From Podospora pseudocomata (taxonomy: Eukaryota > Ascomycota > Sordariomycetes > Sordariales > Podosporaceae), in contig NC_085889.1 of the NCBI RefSeq assembly GCF_035222375.1, positions 1,550,001-1,614,000 of the forward strand: a DNA stretch of 64,000 nucleotides, given 5' to 3'. Position numbers and translations under genes: made by a program. This document shows positions 33,697-45,214 of this stretch, piece after piece. Each line of letters opens with the position of its first letter. The first letter of the stretch is position 1. The notes under the pieces are model-generated. The model saw nothing but the letters and a program-made list of their open reading frames with translations, was not told where the DNA came from and did not search any database.

Positions 33697-36600
33697 ATGG
33701 GAGACAAGACAGCAGCCCGCACCCCGGCAAAGACGCCGTCTACAGCTAAGAAACAGGGACAGGCGCCGTCAACGGGCAAGCAGCAGAGCATTCTCGGCTT
33801 CTTTTCTAAGACACCAGCAAGCAGTGCCAATGCTCCCAATTCTTCGCCCTCGGTCAAGCCGACACCTACCCTCAAGAAAGCCAGCTCCTCGCAATGCCTC
33901 CAGGAGACAACCAAGTCCAACTCTGCGCGACGACCACCCGATGCTACACCTGTCCCCAGCAGTGACGCCCCTGAGCCGACCAGCTCTCAGGAAAACAGAG
34001 ACGTCAGCACTGCCAAGGCATGTGTTTTTCTTTTTTCCTATGCTCTCGCACTTCGTGTTGCTGACGCTATGTCCCACAGGTGTCGAAATCGAGGACGACC
34101 ATGAGGGACACCACGACGCTGCCTAGCAGCCCTTCCCGAAAGGTCAAAAAAACCGTCAACTATGCCGAATCATCCGACGAAGAAGACGAGGAGTTCATCG
34201 CCTCATTGACATCTCGAAAGAGCCGACAGCGCCGCCCGCGTGAGGCGGTCATCGACGAGGATGATGAGGACACGTACGAGGCAGGCGCCAATGAAGTTGA
34301 AGAGGAGGACGGTATGCTGGAACTGTCTATCCCATTTTCTGGATCAAGGCACTAATATGGTACAGACGAAATGGAAGACTTTGTAGTCTCGGACGACTCA
34401 GATGCTCCATCCAGATCGAAGAAGAGGAAACGGCCGGCTGCCAAAACCTCTGCGCCACGGAAGAAGACCACCAACCCATCGCCGCCTCGTTCAGCTGCTC
34501 CAGACCTGGACGGTGACGAGCCAATGGAAGACGTCCCCCCGTCGACGTCCACCGCACAGAAGTGGAAATACGACCCTGACAGCATCGATCATGACGAGCC
34601 ACAGGAGACGGTCGTCAAGGCCCCTCCAGCTGCGAAGAAGCCGTCGTCAACACCCAAACCGAAACCGAAAGCCCACACTCAGGAACCCGAGAAGAGATAT
34701 CCCTGGCTGGCCAACATCCTGGATGGCAACAAAAAGCCACCAACCGACCCAGAGTTCGATCCCACGTCCATCTACATCCCACCGGCAGCGGAGAAGCAGT
34801 TCTCTGCCTTTGAGAAGCAGTACTGGGACATCAAGAAGAATCTCTGGGATACCGTCGTGTTCTTCAAGAAAGGCAAGTTCTACGAGCTGTACGAAAATGA
34901 TGCAACCATTGGTCACCAGTTGTTTGATCTGAAGATGACAGACCGCGTCAACATGCGTATGGTGGGTGTCCCTGAGAGCTCACTCGATATGTGGGTCAAC
35001 CAGTTCGTCGCGAAAGGCTTCAAGGTCGCTCGTGTGGACCAGATGGAGTCCGCGCTTGGCAAAGAGATGCGTGAGCGTGACGCAAAGGCCAAGAAGGCGG
35101 ACAAGATCATCCGACGTGAGCTTGCTTGCATCTTGACTGCCGGCACCCTGGTGGACGGCAGCATGCTCCAGGATGATATGGCCACATACTGCGCAGCCAT
35201 CAAGGAGTCTGTTGTGGATGGCAAGCCTTGCTTTGGCATTGCGTTTGTGGATGCCGCCACTGGTCAGTTTTTAATTTCCGAGTTTGAGGATGATGTCGAC
35301 CTCACCAAGTTCGAGACCTTTGTTGCCCAGACATGCCCTCGGGAACTGGTGCTGGAAAAGTCGCGGCTGTCCACCAAGGCGCTCCGCATCCTCAAGAACA
35401 ACACTGCACCTACCACCATCTGGAACTATCTCAAACCCGGCACCGAGTTTTGGGATGCTGAGACGTCGAGGCGGGAACTGGAGTGCAACGGTTACTTCTC
35501 CAACGCTGACAACCAGGAGGAAGTCTGGCCGGAGAAGCTCGAGAAGGTCAAGGAGAAGGACCTCTTGATGTCGGCTCTTGGCGGGCTGGTTCATTACCTG
35601 CGCTTCCTCAAGCTCGAACGGAGTTTGCTCTCGCAAGGGAACTTTGAATCATACAATCCAATCCACCGCAACGGCACGCTCATCTTGGACGGCCAGACCC
35701 TCATCAACCTCGAGATCTTCTCCAACACGGCCAACGGTGGCGTGGAAGGAACGCTTTTTAACCTCCTCAACAGGTGTATTACGCCGTTTGGGAAGCGTCT
35801 CTTCCGGCAGTGGGTCTGCCACCCGCTCTGCAACATCCAGAAGATCAACGAACGTCTTGATGCGGTGGACATGCTCAGCAACGACAAGAGTGCGCTTGCC
35901 GAGTTCTCGTCCCACATGAGTAAGATGCCCGACCTGGAGCGATTGATCTCGCGCATCCACGCCGGCTCCTGCAGACCTGAAGACTTTGTCCGTGTTCTCG
36001 AGGGCTTTGAGCAGATTGACTACACCATGAACTTCCTTGGCGCTTTTGGGGGTGGCAATGGGCTGGTGGACCGGCTCATTTCTTGCATGCCCGATCTCAA
36101 AGAGCCCCTTGGTTACTGGGAGACGGCCTTTGACAGGAAGAAGGCTCGCGACAGCAAGGTTCTCATCCCCGAGCGGGGGATCGAGGAGGATTATGACAAC
36201 AGTGAGGACGAGCTGAACCGCATCAAGGAAGAGTTGGCTCAGCTGCTCGAGAAGCAAAAGACGGCCTTGAAGTGCAGGCAACTCAAGTTCACCGACGTCG
36301 GCAAGGAGGTGTACCAGATTGAAGTGCCCAAGTCGGTCAAGGTGCCTTCGAGTTGGCGCCAGATGTCGGCTACGGCCGCTGTCAAGCGGTACTACTTCCG
36401 AGAGCTGGAAAGCCTTGTCCGTGAGCTCCAGGAAACCGAGGAAACGCACTCCCAGATCGTCAAGGAGGTCGCGTCAAGGTTCTTTAAGAAATTCGACGTT
36501 GATTACGAGGTGTGGTTGCAGGCCATTCGCATCATCTCGCAGCTGGACTGCCTGATGAGCTTGGCCAAGTCGTCTCTTGCCCTCGGCCTTCCCAGTTGCC

Positions 36601-37511
36601 GTCCGGAGTTTGTTGATGACGAGCGGAGCGTCTTGCACTTTGAGGAGCTCCGTCACCCGTGCATGATCAACAGGGTGGACGACTTTATTCCCAACGATAT
36701 CCACCTCGGCGGCGAGCAGGCCAAGATTAACCTTCTTACCGGTGCCAACGCGGCTGGAAAGTCGACTGTTCTTCGAATGGTGAGTTCGTTGCTCAATATT
36801 CTTCTCTGCTCGACAGCTAACATTTTCCAGACTTGTACTGCCGTCATCATGGCCCAGATTGGCTGTTACGTCCCGGCTGTGTCGGCCAAGTTGACGCCTG
36901 TCGACCGTATCATGTCTCGTCTCGGCGCCAACGACAATATTTTTGCCGCCCAAAGCACCTTCTTTGTTGAGCTGTCCGAAACCAAGAAGATTCTGGCCGA
37001 GGCTACGTCCCGCTCCCTTGTTATTCTTGACGAGCTCGGACGTGGCACCTCTTCGTATGATGGCGTGGCTGTCGCCCAAGCTGTTCTTCACCATGTAGCA
37101 TCCCACATTGGTTGTGTTGGCTTCTTTGCTACCCACTACCACAGCCTGGCAACCGAGTTTGAGAACCACCCTGAGATCCGGGCGCGGAGGATGCAGATTC
37201 ACGTCGACGGTGGGAACCGGCGAGTGACGTTCTTGTACAAACTGGAGGACGGTGTTGCAGAGGGATCGTTTGGTATGCACTGTGCTGCCATGTGCGGTAT
37301 TCCTAACAAGGTCATCGAGGAGGCCGAGGTGGCGGCCAAGGAGTGGGAGCACACCAGCCGGTTGAAGGAAAGCTTGGAGAGGGCCAAGACGGGGTGTTAC
37401 ATCCCTCTCGGAGTGCTGAGCGATGTGGCAAGCTTGCTCAGGGTTGGTGGTGAGGCAGAAGTACAGGAGCGGGGGGTGGAGGTGCTGTTGCGAGCCATTG
37501 AGGCGCTCTGA
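33697..37511 (+). CDS. msh6: DNA mismatch repair protein Msh6 (MutS homologue 6)
   Basis: The start at 33697 gives MGDKTAARTPAKTPSTAKK and a PIP box, QQSILGFFSK, that binds PCNA. A long charged disordered N-terminus follows (VNYAESSDEEDEEF). Introns are at 34018-34079 (GC-AG, GCATGT donor, the only phase-compatible choice), 34312-34365 and 36780-36830. The mismatch-recognition domain has the Phe-x-Glu motif in FFKKGKFYELYENDA. The clamp and lever regions lead to the ATPase: Walker A GANAAGKSTVLRM, the signature FAAQSTFFVELSETKKIL, Walker B SLVILDELGRGTSSYDG and FFATHYHSL. The C-terminus has EGSFGMHCAAMCGIPNKVI. The product pairs with Msh2 as MutS-alpha in the nucleus and recognises base mismatches and small loops. 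It is about 1,215 residues, normal for the family. Confidence 0.95.
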
Positions 37512-38054
37512 GTCTGTCTTTTGTTTGGGGAATGGGGGACTGTCTGGTATTGCATGAGATTGTTTGATGAGTAAAAGGGACATGTTTATGGCAGGGCAAA
37601 GCATGGGATATATCTGAAGAGAATAAGGGTAATATGAGGTTGTACAGTACACAGTAATAACGTCTTTGTAAACGCATATCGTCGTCGGGTTTCGGGTGTC
37701 TCGGATTTATGGTGCACTGCTTATGCAAGCTGTTGTGCTAGCTACTGTGCCCCCCATCCATCATCTTGATCCGTTTTATGGGACGCTATCGGATTATTGA
37801 ATCCCAAACGGTTGTGCCCAGCAATTTTGAGCACATTTTTGACAGTGTTTAACTGCTTGTTCCTGGGATCTATAGGCGCTCACAAGGCTATTATTGTCCA
37901 TCATTTTGACAGGTGTCCCACCTTCCTTTTCGGACAGAGCCTGACACGACTACCGCGCCTAGGTTGCCGTCCCCGAGTCCGGTCGCCGCTGACTGACTGA
38001 CGGGATCTTTGGCTGCCTAACCCCCCGGCCGATCCCGCGGTCCTGCGCCACCTT

Positions 38055-38086
<32 letters not shown>

Positions 38087-38238
38087 CATTTGTCTCTTAC
38101 AACTTCAGGCTTGTTTCTTTCCTTCGGCGTCAATCACCATGAGTTATTAATCGCCCAGGTACATACACAAAAGACAGACGCGGTGGTATCTATGCTACAA
38201 GGTACCGGATCATCAGGCGCGGCCGGCGATTCCTCAAG
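37512..38238. other. Intergenic region with a CT tract
   Basis: The stretch between MSH6 and the DOMON gene has no ORF of note. A pyrimidine tract of TC/CT dinucleotides spans about 38054-38082; such tracts are common in fungal promoters. Confidence 0.5.
38054..38082 (+). repeat. (TC)n pyrimidine tract
   Basis: A near-perfect run of TC dinucleotides interrupted by CCC, about 160 bp before the DOMON start codon. Confidence 0.8.
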
Positions 38239-39816
38239 ATGGCCTCCCTCACGCTCGCGTTACTGCTTGCCCTCTTCGCCCTCCTCACCTCTGCCGACCC
38301 TTCGGTACCCACACAAAACACCCAGTTTTGCAACTTTGGGCACCCCACCGGGCATGCCGATTTCTGCTTTGGTCTGTCGGTGAAAAATCACTCGAGCCCA
38401 AAGCCAAATCACGACTTTCACAAGGATTTTCAGATCAGCTTATCGATCCGCCGATCGGGGAAGCTAGGGTGGACGGCTGTTGGGACGGGGCCGACGATGG
38501 CGGGGTCGGTGATGGTTGTTGTTTACGGGGATCCGGGGAGGGGAAGGCCGGCGGTTAGTGTCAGGAGTGTGGATGGGCATCACCTGCCCGGGACTATTGA
38601 TCATCAGGGTGTCGATGGGGAGGTGAAAGGGGAGTGGGAGGGGGTTGAACAAGGGGGGGTGGTGAGGGTGATGAGGGCGGAGTGGGTTCTTTTGGGTGGG
38701 GGAAAGGAAGGGAGACATGATGATGAGATGGAGGAATGGGAAAAGCCGGACGGGCCAGCGACGCATGCCGCACGGGTGGAGGTTGTTTGTGAGAAGTGCG
38801 ATACTTTTGGGAGTGTGCAGAGCTGGGGTGGTGGGGGAACAGGGGGGAGTATGCCGTGGATTTGGGCTTGGAATGATCATCAGGATTTCGAACATGATGG
38901 GGACGGGTTTGAGGTGGGGGCGAAATTGAAGATGCATAGGCATCGTGAGGGGAGTGGGGGGTTTGGGAGGTTTTGGGTTGATATGCGGAGGGCTGCTCTT
39001 GAGGGAGGGAGACATGAGTGGGATTTTGAGGAAAAGGAAGGGAACAGGAGGGTGGGGACGAGTGATGGGCCGATTGGGGTCGGGGCTTGGTTTGACTTTG
39101 TGGTGAGGGTTTGGTCGTTGGCGAAGATTCATGGGGTGGTGATGGGGGTGGGGTTTTTGGGGTTGTTCCCGTTGGGGTTGGTGATGATCAGGATGAATAG
39201 TGGGAAGGGGAGGCCGTTTAAGAGGCATTGGAGGGTGCAGGTTTTGGCCACGACGGTTGCGGTTGTTGGGGCGATGATTGGAGGACGGTTGTCAAAGTGG
39301 CATATGCCAAAAACATCACATCAGTGGTTGGGGGTGGGCGTTGTGGTAGGGTTGGTTGTGCAGAGTGTTTTGGGGTGGAGGCACCATGTTGACTTTGTGA
39401 GGATCAAGAGACGGACGTGGATTTCTCACGGGCATATCTGGCTGGGGAGGTTTTTGGTTGCTGGGGGGTTGGTGAATGTGGTTTTGGGCATGTTGTTGTC
39501 TGGCAAGGGTGCAGGGTCGGTTTGGTTGGTCGTCGCGGTGGGAGTGTTGGAGGCGGCTGGGTTGGGCTACTGGCTTTGGAGGACTGAGAGGCAGAGGAAG
39601 CAGGCTGCTGGTGGGGGGGAGGATGGGACGGAGGCTTTGGCTTTGATGCCGAGGAGTAGCGATGGAGGGGAGAATTATTTTGCATTGGATGAGAGCGAAG
39701 AGGAAAGCTCGGATGAGGGTGAGGATGGCAAGATGTCGGATGAGGAGTCATTGCGGAAGAGATCAGTGGACTCAGCGACTTCTGTGAAGAAGAGTTTGGC
39801 GGCAACGAAGGACTAA
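38239..39816 (+). CDS. DOMON-cytochrome b561 membrane protein
   Basis: A single exon encodes 525 residues. It starts with a signal peptide (MASLTLALLLALFALLTSA). Then follows a DOMON-type cytochrome domain like that of cellobiose dehydrogenase (FCFGLSVKN, GWTAVGTGPTMAGSVMVVVY, with the Met/His heme region), and from about residue 300 a b561 module of several membrane segments. These carry the expected histidines (KIHGVVMGVGFLGLFPLG, KTSHQWLGVGVVVGLV, SHGHIWLGRFLVAGG). The C-terminus is cytosolic and acidic (DESEEESSDEGEDG). Such proteins move electrons across the membrane and are proposed iron or quinone reductases. The coding strand is markedly G-rich, with many GGG and GTG codons. The large acidic insert in the DOMON part (KEGRHDDEMEEWEK) looks unusual. 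Confidence 0.85.
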   Translation: MASLTLALLLALFALLTSADPSVPTQNTQFCNFGHPTGHADFCFGLSVKNHSSPKPNHDFHKDFQISLSIRRSGKLGWTAVGTGPTMAGSVMVVVYGDPGRGRPAVSVRSVDGHHLPGTIDHQGVDGEVKGEWEGVEQGGVVRVMRAEWVLLGGGKEGRHDDEMEEWEKPDGPATHAARVEVVCEKCDTFGSVQSWGGGGTGGSMPWIWAWNDHQDFEHDGDGFEVGAKLKMHRHREGSGGFGRFWVDMRRAALEGGRHEWDFEEKEGNRRVGTSDGPIGVGAWFDFVVRVWSLAKIHGVVMGVGFLGLFPLGLVMIRMNSGKGRPFKRHWRVQVLATTVAVVGAMIGGRLSKWHMPKTSHQWLGVGVVVGLVVQSVLGWRHHVDFVRIKRRTWISHGHIWLGRFLVAGGLVNVVLGMLLSGKGAGSVWLVVAVGVLEAAGLGYWLWRTERQRKQAAGGGEDGTEALALMPRSSDGGENYFALDESEEESSDEGEDGKMSDEESLRKRSVDSATSVKKSLAATKD

Positions 39817-40635
39817 GGTCACTTCCAGGTCCTGTACCGTTCATTAACAAAGCAGACAATACAAGCATGTATGCATTTGTATGATGGGGACTATCGCTTT
39901 CTTGATCGCAACCCTTTTCATTATTTGGCTCGAACTGCAGGCCAAGTGATTGACAAGGCTGTTCTTATCAGCATCACCAGTGCACGAGGTGTTCTTGCAG
40001 GCGGCCATCATGCAGAGCGAGTTACACAAAGGTCTCGGCAGGTTGCGACACTGACAGCTCAGGTACACCATGCACTGATGATAGCTGCCGAGAACAAAAG
40101 GCTCACCTGAAAGGCATCAGTCAGTACAACATCGATATGAATATTGGCATCGACCAAATCCATTCTGGCAAGGATCAACACTTTTTGCCACCAAGACTTT
40201 CGTCTAGACCCGACCGGACTCTTGGGTCTCCCAAAAGTGCCGCAGCTGACATCTGCCATCCCACCATCTTTCGACATGACGCTAGCGAAAGGCTTTCAGC
40301 CTCACCCTTGGGCATCTGCACTTCTTATTCGCCAAGGCCCTGGTTCACCGCAGTTGGGGGTCCCTTTTTCGGAGTTCTTTAGATTCGAGACGGGCCTGAG
40401 GGCAAGCCACGCATGATGGAATGGTGTGGTTGTGGTGGGAGAAGCTGGGTGATGGGAGTCACATTGGTACGGTAGTGATGAGGCTGGGGATATGGGATGC
40501 TGTGAGTTGTCGGACTTGGAGGATAGGAGCTTGAAAGAGGTTATAAGGTGATGGTCGACGTTGTTGCCCCGCGCAGGAGGATTTGCCTTCTGGCGCATGC
40601 CCGATCGTTAATGGGTAAGCCTTCGGGTGGGAGAG
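39817..40635. other. Intergenic region, no gene seen
   Basis: No coding sequence is convincing. It separates the DOMON gene from the Cys-rich membrane protein gene on the same strand. Confidence 0.45.
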
Positions 40636-42769
40636 ATGCGCTTTCAACATCAAGTTGTGCCGCTGGTCGCGACGGCAGCGGGCTGGCTGGGTCGGGTTGA
40701 AGGGTCACCTATTGGAAGTCAAAATGGAACTGCGACGGTAGCGCTACCAGAAACGAGTCCAGTCGGTTACGGAATACTTCGATATGCCTCACCGGACCTT
40801 CGAAGAAGCTTGCTAGGGGAGGAGGGAGGCGTGCCGGGTGGGCTTAGCAAGAGACAGTGCGCTGGTCAGCTTATTTGCACCGCATGGATCAACGTCTGCT
40901 GCCCGCTTGGAACGACATGCTGCAGCGCGACGACTTGCTGTCTGGCTGGGTATGGTTGCTATAGTGGGTATTGTTTGAAGGATACGGTGTAAGTTCGAGG
41001 CCCATATCTTTCTCCCGACGGGCAGTACTAGGTGACGGTGCTGACAGAGTATTGTTAACTGAAAAAGATACACATTGACAGTCACCAGGACTGTGTGGAC
41101 TACCAGATACTCAACTTACACCGACTACGAAACATCCTATTCCACCTATGTGAGCCTCAAATACGATTACACCACAGTCACAGTTCGATCGAAGAACGGA
41201 GTGGCAACATCTACAGAATGGACGACGGTCACTCGAGAAGCAGCGAAACGACGACAACTGATAGCTCCAACACCAACAAGCACGCATGACGTTGGCCACA
41301 CTCCGTCGCCGACCAAGCCACCAAGATTGGAAGACCTTGGTGCTGAAACGATGGAGTCATCACCAAACCATCCTGGACTTGTCAGACGCGTTCTCGAACG
41401 AGCCGGCGTGGTAGAAAAGAGGGCCTCAACGGCGTGGATAACGGTGTGGCCAACCTGGACGACAACATTCTGGTATTATCGCACGTCCTGGTACTACAGC
41501 TATGTGACCAGTGTCAGATACAGCACCATCACCAGCACGCAGATCATCTTTGATGGGGCTAGCTCCACAACGACGGTTCGGTCCACCACGACAGTCTTCA
41601 CCCAAAAGCCACCGCCAGCTCAGACACCACCTCCCAACAACCCCCCCGCGGCAGATCCCCCTCCGGCAAATAACACCCCCGCCCCCCCGCCAGCCGACGA
41701 ACCCGCGCCTACCAAACCCCCCGAGACAGTCACCTTGACTCAATCCCCACCCGACAATGGAGGTGCCGGCGGCGGCGGCGGTGGTGGTGATACGAACAAC
41801 ACCCCCCCGCCAGCACCAGACACAACACCCGTCTCAGTAACAGTCTTCGTCACACCATCAGACATCGTCCTCCCCACTGACTCGTCCGCCACCCTCAACC
41901 TCAAAACCTCCACCTCGGCAGGAACAGTCTTTATTATCGCCACAACCGAAACCCCGTCCCCGGCTCCACCTGCCAGCGGTACGCTGCCTCAAGGAACGGT
42001 GATAGGGATAGGCGTTGGCTCAGCCTTAGGGGGTATCGCCCTCATTGCCGCGTTGGTGTTCTTCTTTCTCCGTTATCGAAGAAAGAACCCCCCTCCCTCG
42101 ACCGATGACTCGACCGTGGGCGGCAACTCCCAAACGGCGGCCATTTCTGGCGGTGGAGCGGGTGGGGGAGCGGGTGGGGGAGCACACGACAGCGCGTTAT
42201 ACGGCGTTTTCGGAAGAAAAGAAATTGATTCCAGGTCTCCAAGCGTGACCGTCAGTTCGCCCGTCGCCGGTTCACCCTCCCCCGGGAACCTCACCGGGGC
42301 CGGGACGGTCAGTTCCATGTCACCTCCACCACCGGAGCGACAGCAAAGAGGGGGGAGTTATGTCTCTGAACTTGAACAAAATGCGGGACGGAGGACACCC
42401 GGGATGGGGGAGCTGCATGAGACGACGAGGGGGTCGGAACTTTATGATACGGGGTATGGTGGCTATGGATGGAAGCCGCCGCAGGAGTTGCCTGTGAGGA
42501 GGTTCTCGCCTGGACTGCAGGAGATGCCTGAGGAGCCTGGGCATTATGTGGGCATGGGGCAGGATAGGCCTGTGCCGTATAGGCAGTATGATGGGGCTGC
42601 TGTGCCGGATTTGAGTGTTGGGCTGACGCCGCAGATGAGGGGGGTGAGGGGGGAGGATCCGTATGGGTTGGGGGATGTGCCTTATCCAAGCGCGGAGTTG
42701 TTGGCTAGGGGGTACGGGGCTGGGCCTGGGGGTGGGCAGGGGCAGGGGCGGGGTTGGGAGGGAGGGTGA
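40636..42769 (+). CDS. Cys-rich single-pass membrane protein, possible wall sensor
   Basis: Two exons are joined by an intron at 40989-41088 (GTAAGT, TTAAC, CACCAG). The start MRFQHQVVPLVATAAGWLG at 40636 gives a signal-like peptide; another Met lies 3 codons upstream. A compact Cys-rich module follows (CAGQLICTAWINVCCPLGTT, CCSATTCCLAGYGCYSGYC). Next comes a long Ser/Thr/Tyr/Pro-rich region (STYTDYETSYSTY; TPPPNNPPAADPPPANNT), a poly-Gly stretch, then one membrane segment (GIGVGSALGGIALIAALVFF) with a basic stop (RYRRK), and a Gly/Pro-rich cytosolic tail. The order of extracellular Cys-rich head, Ser/Thr stem, single helix and cytosolic tail is that of cell-wall stress sensors (WSC type). 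The Cys module is not a clear WSC domain, so the sensor role is inference. Confidence 0.7.
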
Positions 42770-43747
42770 TGGGATGGAGTAGGGGGTTTTGGATTAATTG
42801 TCAAAAATGAGGGTTTGTGGTTCTGTAATGTATGTGGTCAGGGGCTGGAATAGGGGGTGGGATTTGGCTTGGCAACCAAAGGTGGAGAGGGCTGGCGTGG
42901 CATCTTATCCTGATGATCTTATCTTTATGATCTTATCCTGGGATTTTTATTCAATGCTGATCTTATCTTAACGATCTTATCCTGAGGTTTCTATTCGATG
43001 CTGATCTTATCATAAAGATCTCATCATACCTGGCGCTGTTCTCGATACGGGTGGCTTCTCAGTCCACGTGCACAACGTGATGCCCTGTCTGCACCCACGT
43101 CTGTGTATTTGTAGCTTTGTTTGGTGTGCTATAGTGCGGTAGCATGGCCTTTAGGTGAGACAGTAAACGAATTGGCACATCTGCAAATAGACCTGATTGC
43201 GTGTGCATCTTTCCGTGTGCAAAACGTTCAGGAACCCTCTTTACAGGCTGGAAGTGAGGAAAGTGTAGAACTTGAGTGGTCACGTGAGTCTGTGTTAACC
43301 TCCTGTTGTGGACAAAGACCGCATGCGGACCTTTTGAGTGATCTGCTTGGCCGGCGCGGGGTAAATTCAATTGAATCTCTATTTTCTTTGTTTGTTGTTT
43401 TCGCGTCGTGCTCCGATGGGTTTAAATGAAACATCGAGCCCATGGTTCGGCGCCCGTCGACCGGTACCTTGCCGGCAAACGCCCATCGCCGAGTATATTT
43501 TGAGGGCCTTTTAAGGTTCTTGTAGATTCAATCGTGGAAGCTTTCTCCACTTCCCCAAACTTTCCCCTGGCATCCGGGACGGCATCGAACATTGCCATCA
43601 TCACCAGGCAGAGGCGGGAAGACCAGCCAAACGGAGACATATCTCCACGCCAGCCTTTCCCTATCAGCAGGTAAGTTGATGGGTATTTTTGAGAGTTGCT
43701 TGGATCAAAGCTAATATTGGTTCGTGTAGGTCGCGCCAGGCTTCAAC
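42770..43747. other. Intergenic region with minisatellite
   Basis: Apart from the 44-bp tandem repeat near 42.93 kb, the stretch shows no gene. Confidence 0.5.
42904..43022 (+). repeat. GATCTTATC minisatellite, 44-bp period
   Basis: Two full units begin at 42929 and 42973, each GATCTTATCCTG, then a T-rich middle and ATGCTGATCTTATC; partial copies flank them. The core word GATCTTATC or a close variant appears about seven times in 120 bp. Confidence 0.8.
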
Positions 43748-44168
43748 ATGTATGAATGCGGGGATTGCTATCGCCGCTTCCCCAGCGGCTGGCGCACCCG
43801 TGACCAGCACTGCAAGGCCACCGACCGGCCACAGCATTCCCGATTTTGAGTGCTTCACTTGTGTCGAGTACTTCAACGACAACTGGGACCGCTCTGAGCA
43901 CATGTGGGACTACTGCCATCTTCCCGATGAATACTACGAATGCGAGAAATGCATCGAGGTTTTTGAGACCCAGTCCGAGGCCACCAGACATGAGGTTGAG
44001 CGCCATCACTATTGCCACGTCTGCGATCGCACCTTCGACAATCTCAACAGATCCACCCAGCGACTCGCCTCTGATCTCGGACTGCCAGCGCCTGGCGAAC
44101 AATCTTTCTGGGAATGGCACCTTCAAGTACAGCAGCTTTGGCAGGCACAAGACGCTTGCTCAGTATGA
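43748..44168 (+). pseudogene. C2H2 zinc-finger gene with a frame-breaking 4-bp duplication
   Basis: From 43748 the frame reads MYECGDCYRRFPSGWRTRDQ and HCKATD, the first finger of a common fungal multi-C2H2 protein. The homologous reading GHSIPDFECFTCVEYF continues in another frame, then HMWDYCHLPDEYYECEKC, TRHEVERHHYCHVCDRTF. The switch coincides with a tandem ACCGACCG near 43819-43828; a 4-bp duplication would explain the change. Downstream of DRTFDNLN the expected HLNSRIHRG-like part is lost and the reading is unclear. Relatives are nuclear nucleic-acid-binding proteins of unknown function. It may be a recent pseudogene or a short protein from an internal start. Confidence 0.5.
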
Positions 44169-45214
44169 ATCTTGGTAAGTCTTTACGGTGTTTCAAGGTA
44201 TGAGGATGGATAGGTACGGGTTGACTGACTGGCATGTTGGATAAAACAGCGCGTTTGGCGTTGAGGCGGATGAGTACTGGATTAATAGTATTACGCATAT
44301 TGGCGATCAGGATATTGTGGAGCCGGAATACGGGAGTGGATGTGTATCACTGGTCGTTGCTGGACTCGGGAACCTAAATAGAATAATATAATACTGAAGG
44401 TTATAGGTCGACGGTCCACGGTCCCGAGAGTTATATATACGGAGGAACTAGATAGCTTGAGGATAGTTCCGCAGCATGCAATTACAAGTCACATTCGTTG
44501 GTATCAAGACTATTGTGATTGAGACAAGCCATTGTTGTACACTGTTTAGCTGCACCGAAACAATTGCCTAGAAGCACCTTCAACTGAGTATTCCTTTCAG
44601 AGGTTCTGGATCGGGGTTCGTCACAGTGTTGTGCGAGTTATTAGCAAGAGGCTATCCCCATTTGGTCCAGGGGGAGAAGGGAACTTCAACGACAAGCGCA
44701 AACCCTAACCCTTGTGATGGTTTCTGTGTTGTTTGTTTACCTTGGCCTCCTTTAGGCACTCATCTATCGTCCCATGTGTCTGGTTCTCGGGTTGTAAGAG
44801 CCGGAAATACCTGTACAACCCAGGTACAAAAGGCCCGTCAGCTCTTCACCCAAACAAAGTACCCCTCCCTCTCTCGATCGAGACCTTCTTCCCCGCACCA
44901 ACCTCCAACGGCCCCCTCACCTGAGGGCCAGTACCTATGCGATTCAAGCTAACGCAACGGCAATAAATCAACAGCCCGGGTATCACAGCTGACCATCATG
45001 GTCCCGCATTTGTACACGATGCCGAGTCCCAAGAAGGCGTGGTCACCGATTTGCTCCCTGCATGCTGGACGCCATGTACGTAAGTAAGGTGCAGGACATT
45101 GTAGATGGTCGATGTGACGGTGGGGTAAGCGAGCATAAGAATGACTTACCTCCCCTACGATGAACCTCTACCGAGAAGAACACCTTTCAACTTTGAACAC
45201 GCCAGGCCCTCACC
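44169..45214. other. Intergenic region with LTR-like scrap
   Basis: No gene is convincing. It includes a segment shared with 11.26-11.35 kb and the promoter of the next FAD monooxygenase. Confidence 0.45.
44531..44625 (+). mobile_element. Fragment similar to the 11.2-kb LTR-like element
   Basis: The segment from TTGTTGTACACTG to GGGGTTCGTCACA matches 11256-11351 by eye along its length, including CTTCAACTSAGTA and CAGAGGTTC words. Only the right end is recognisable; the left end is lost or diverged. It is a fossil scrap with no coding parts. Confidence 0.4.

Noticed and set aside
36474-37652. Minus-strand open frame of 392 codons over the 3' end of msh6
   Set aside because: Antisense shadow of the MutS ATPase domain; no domain of its own.
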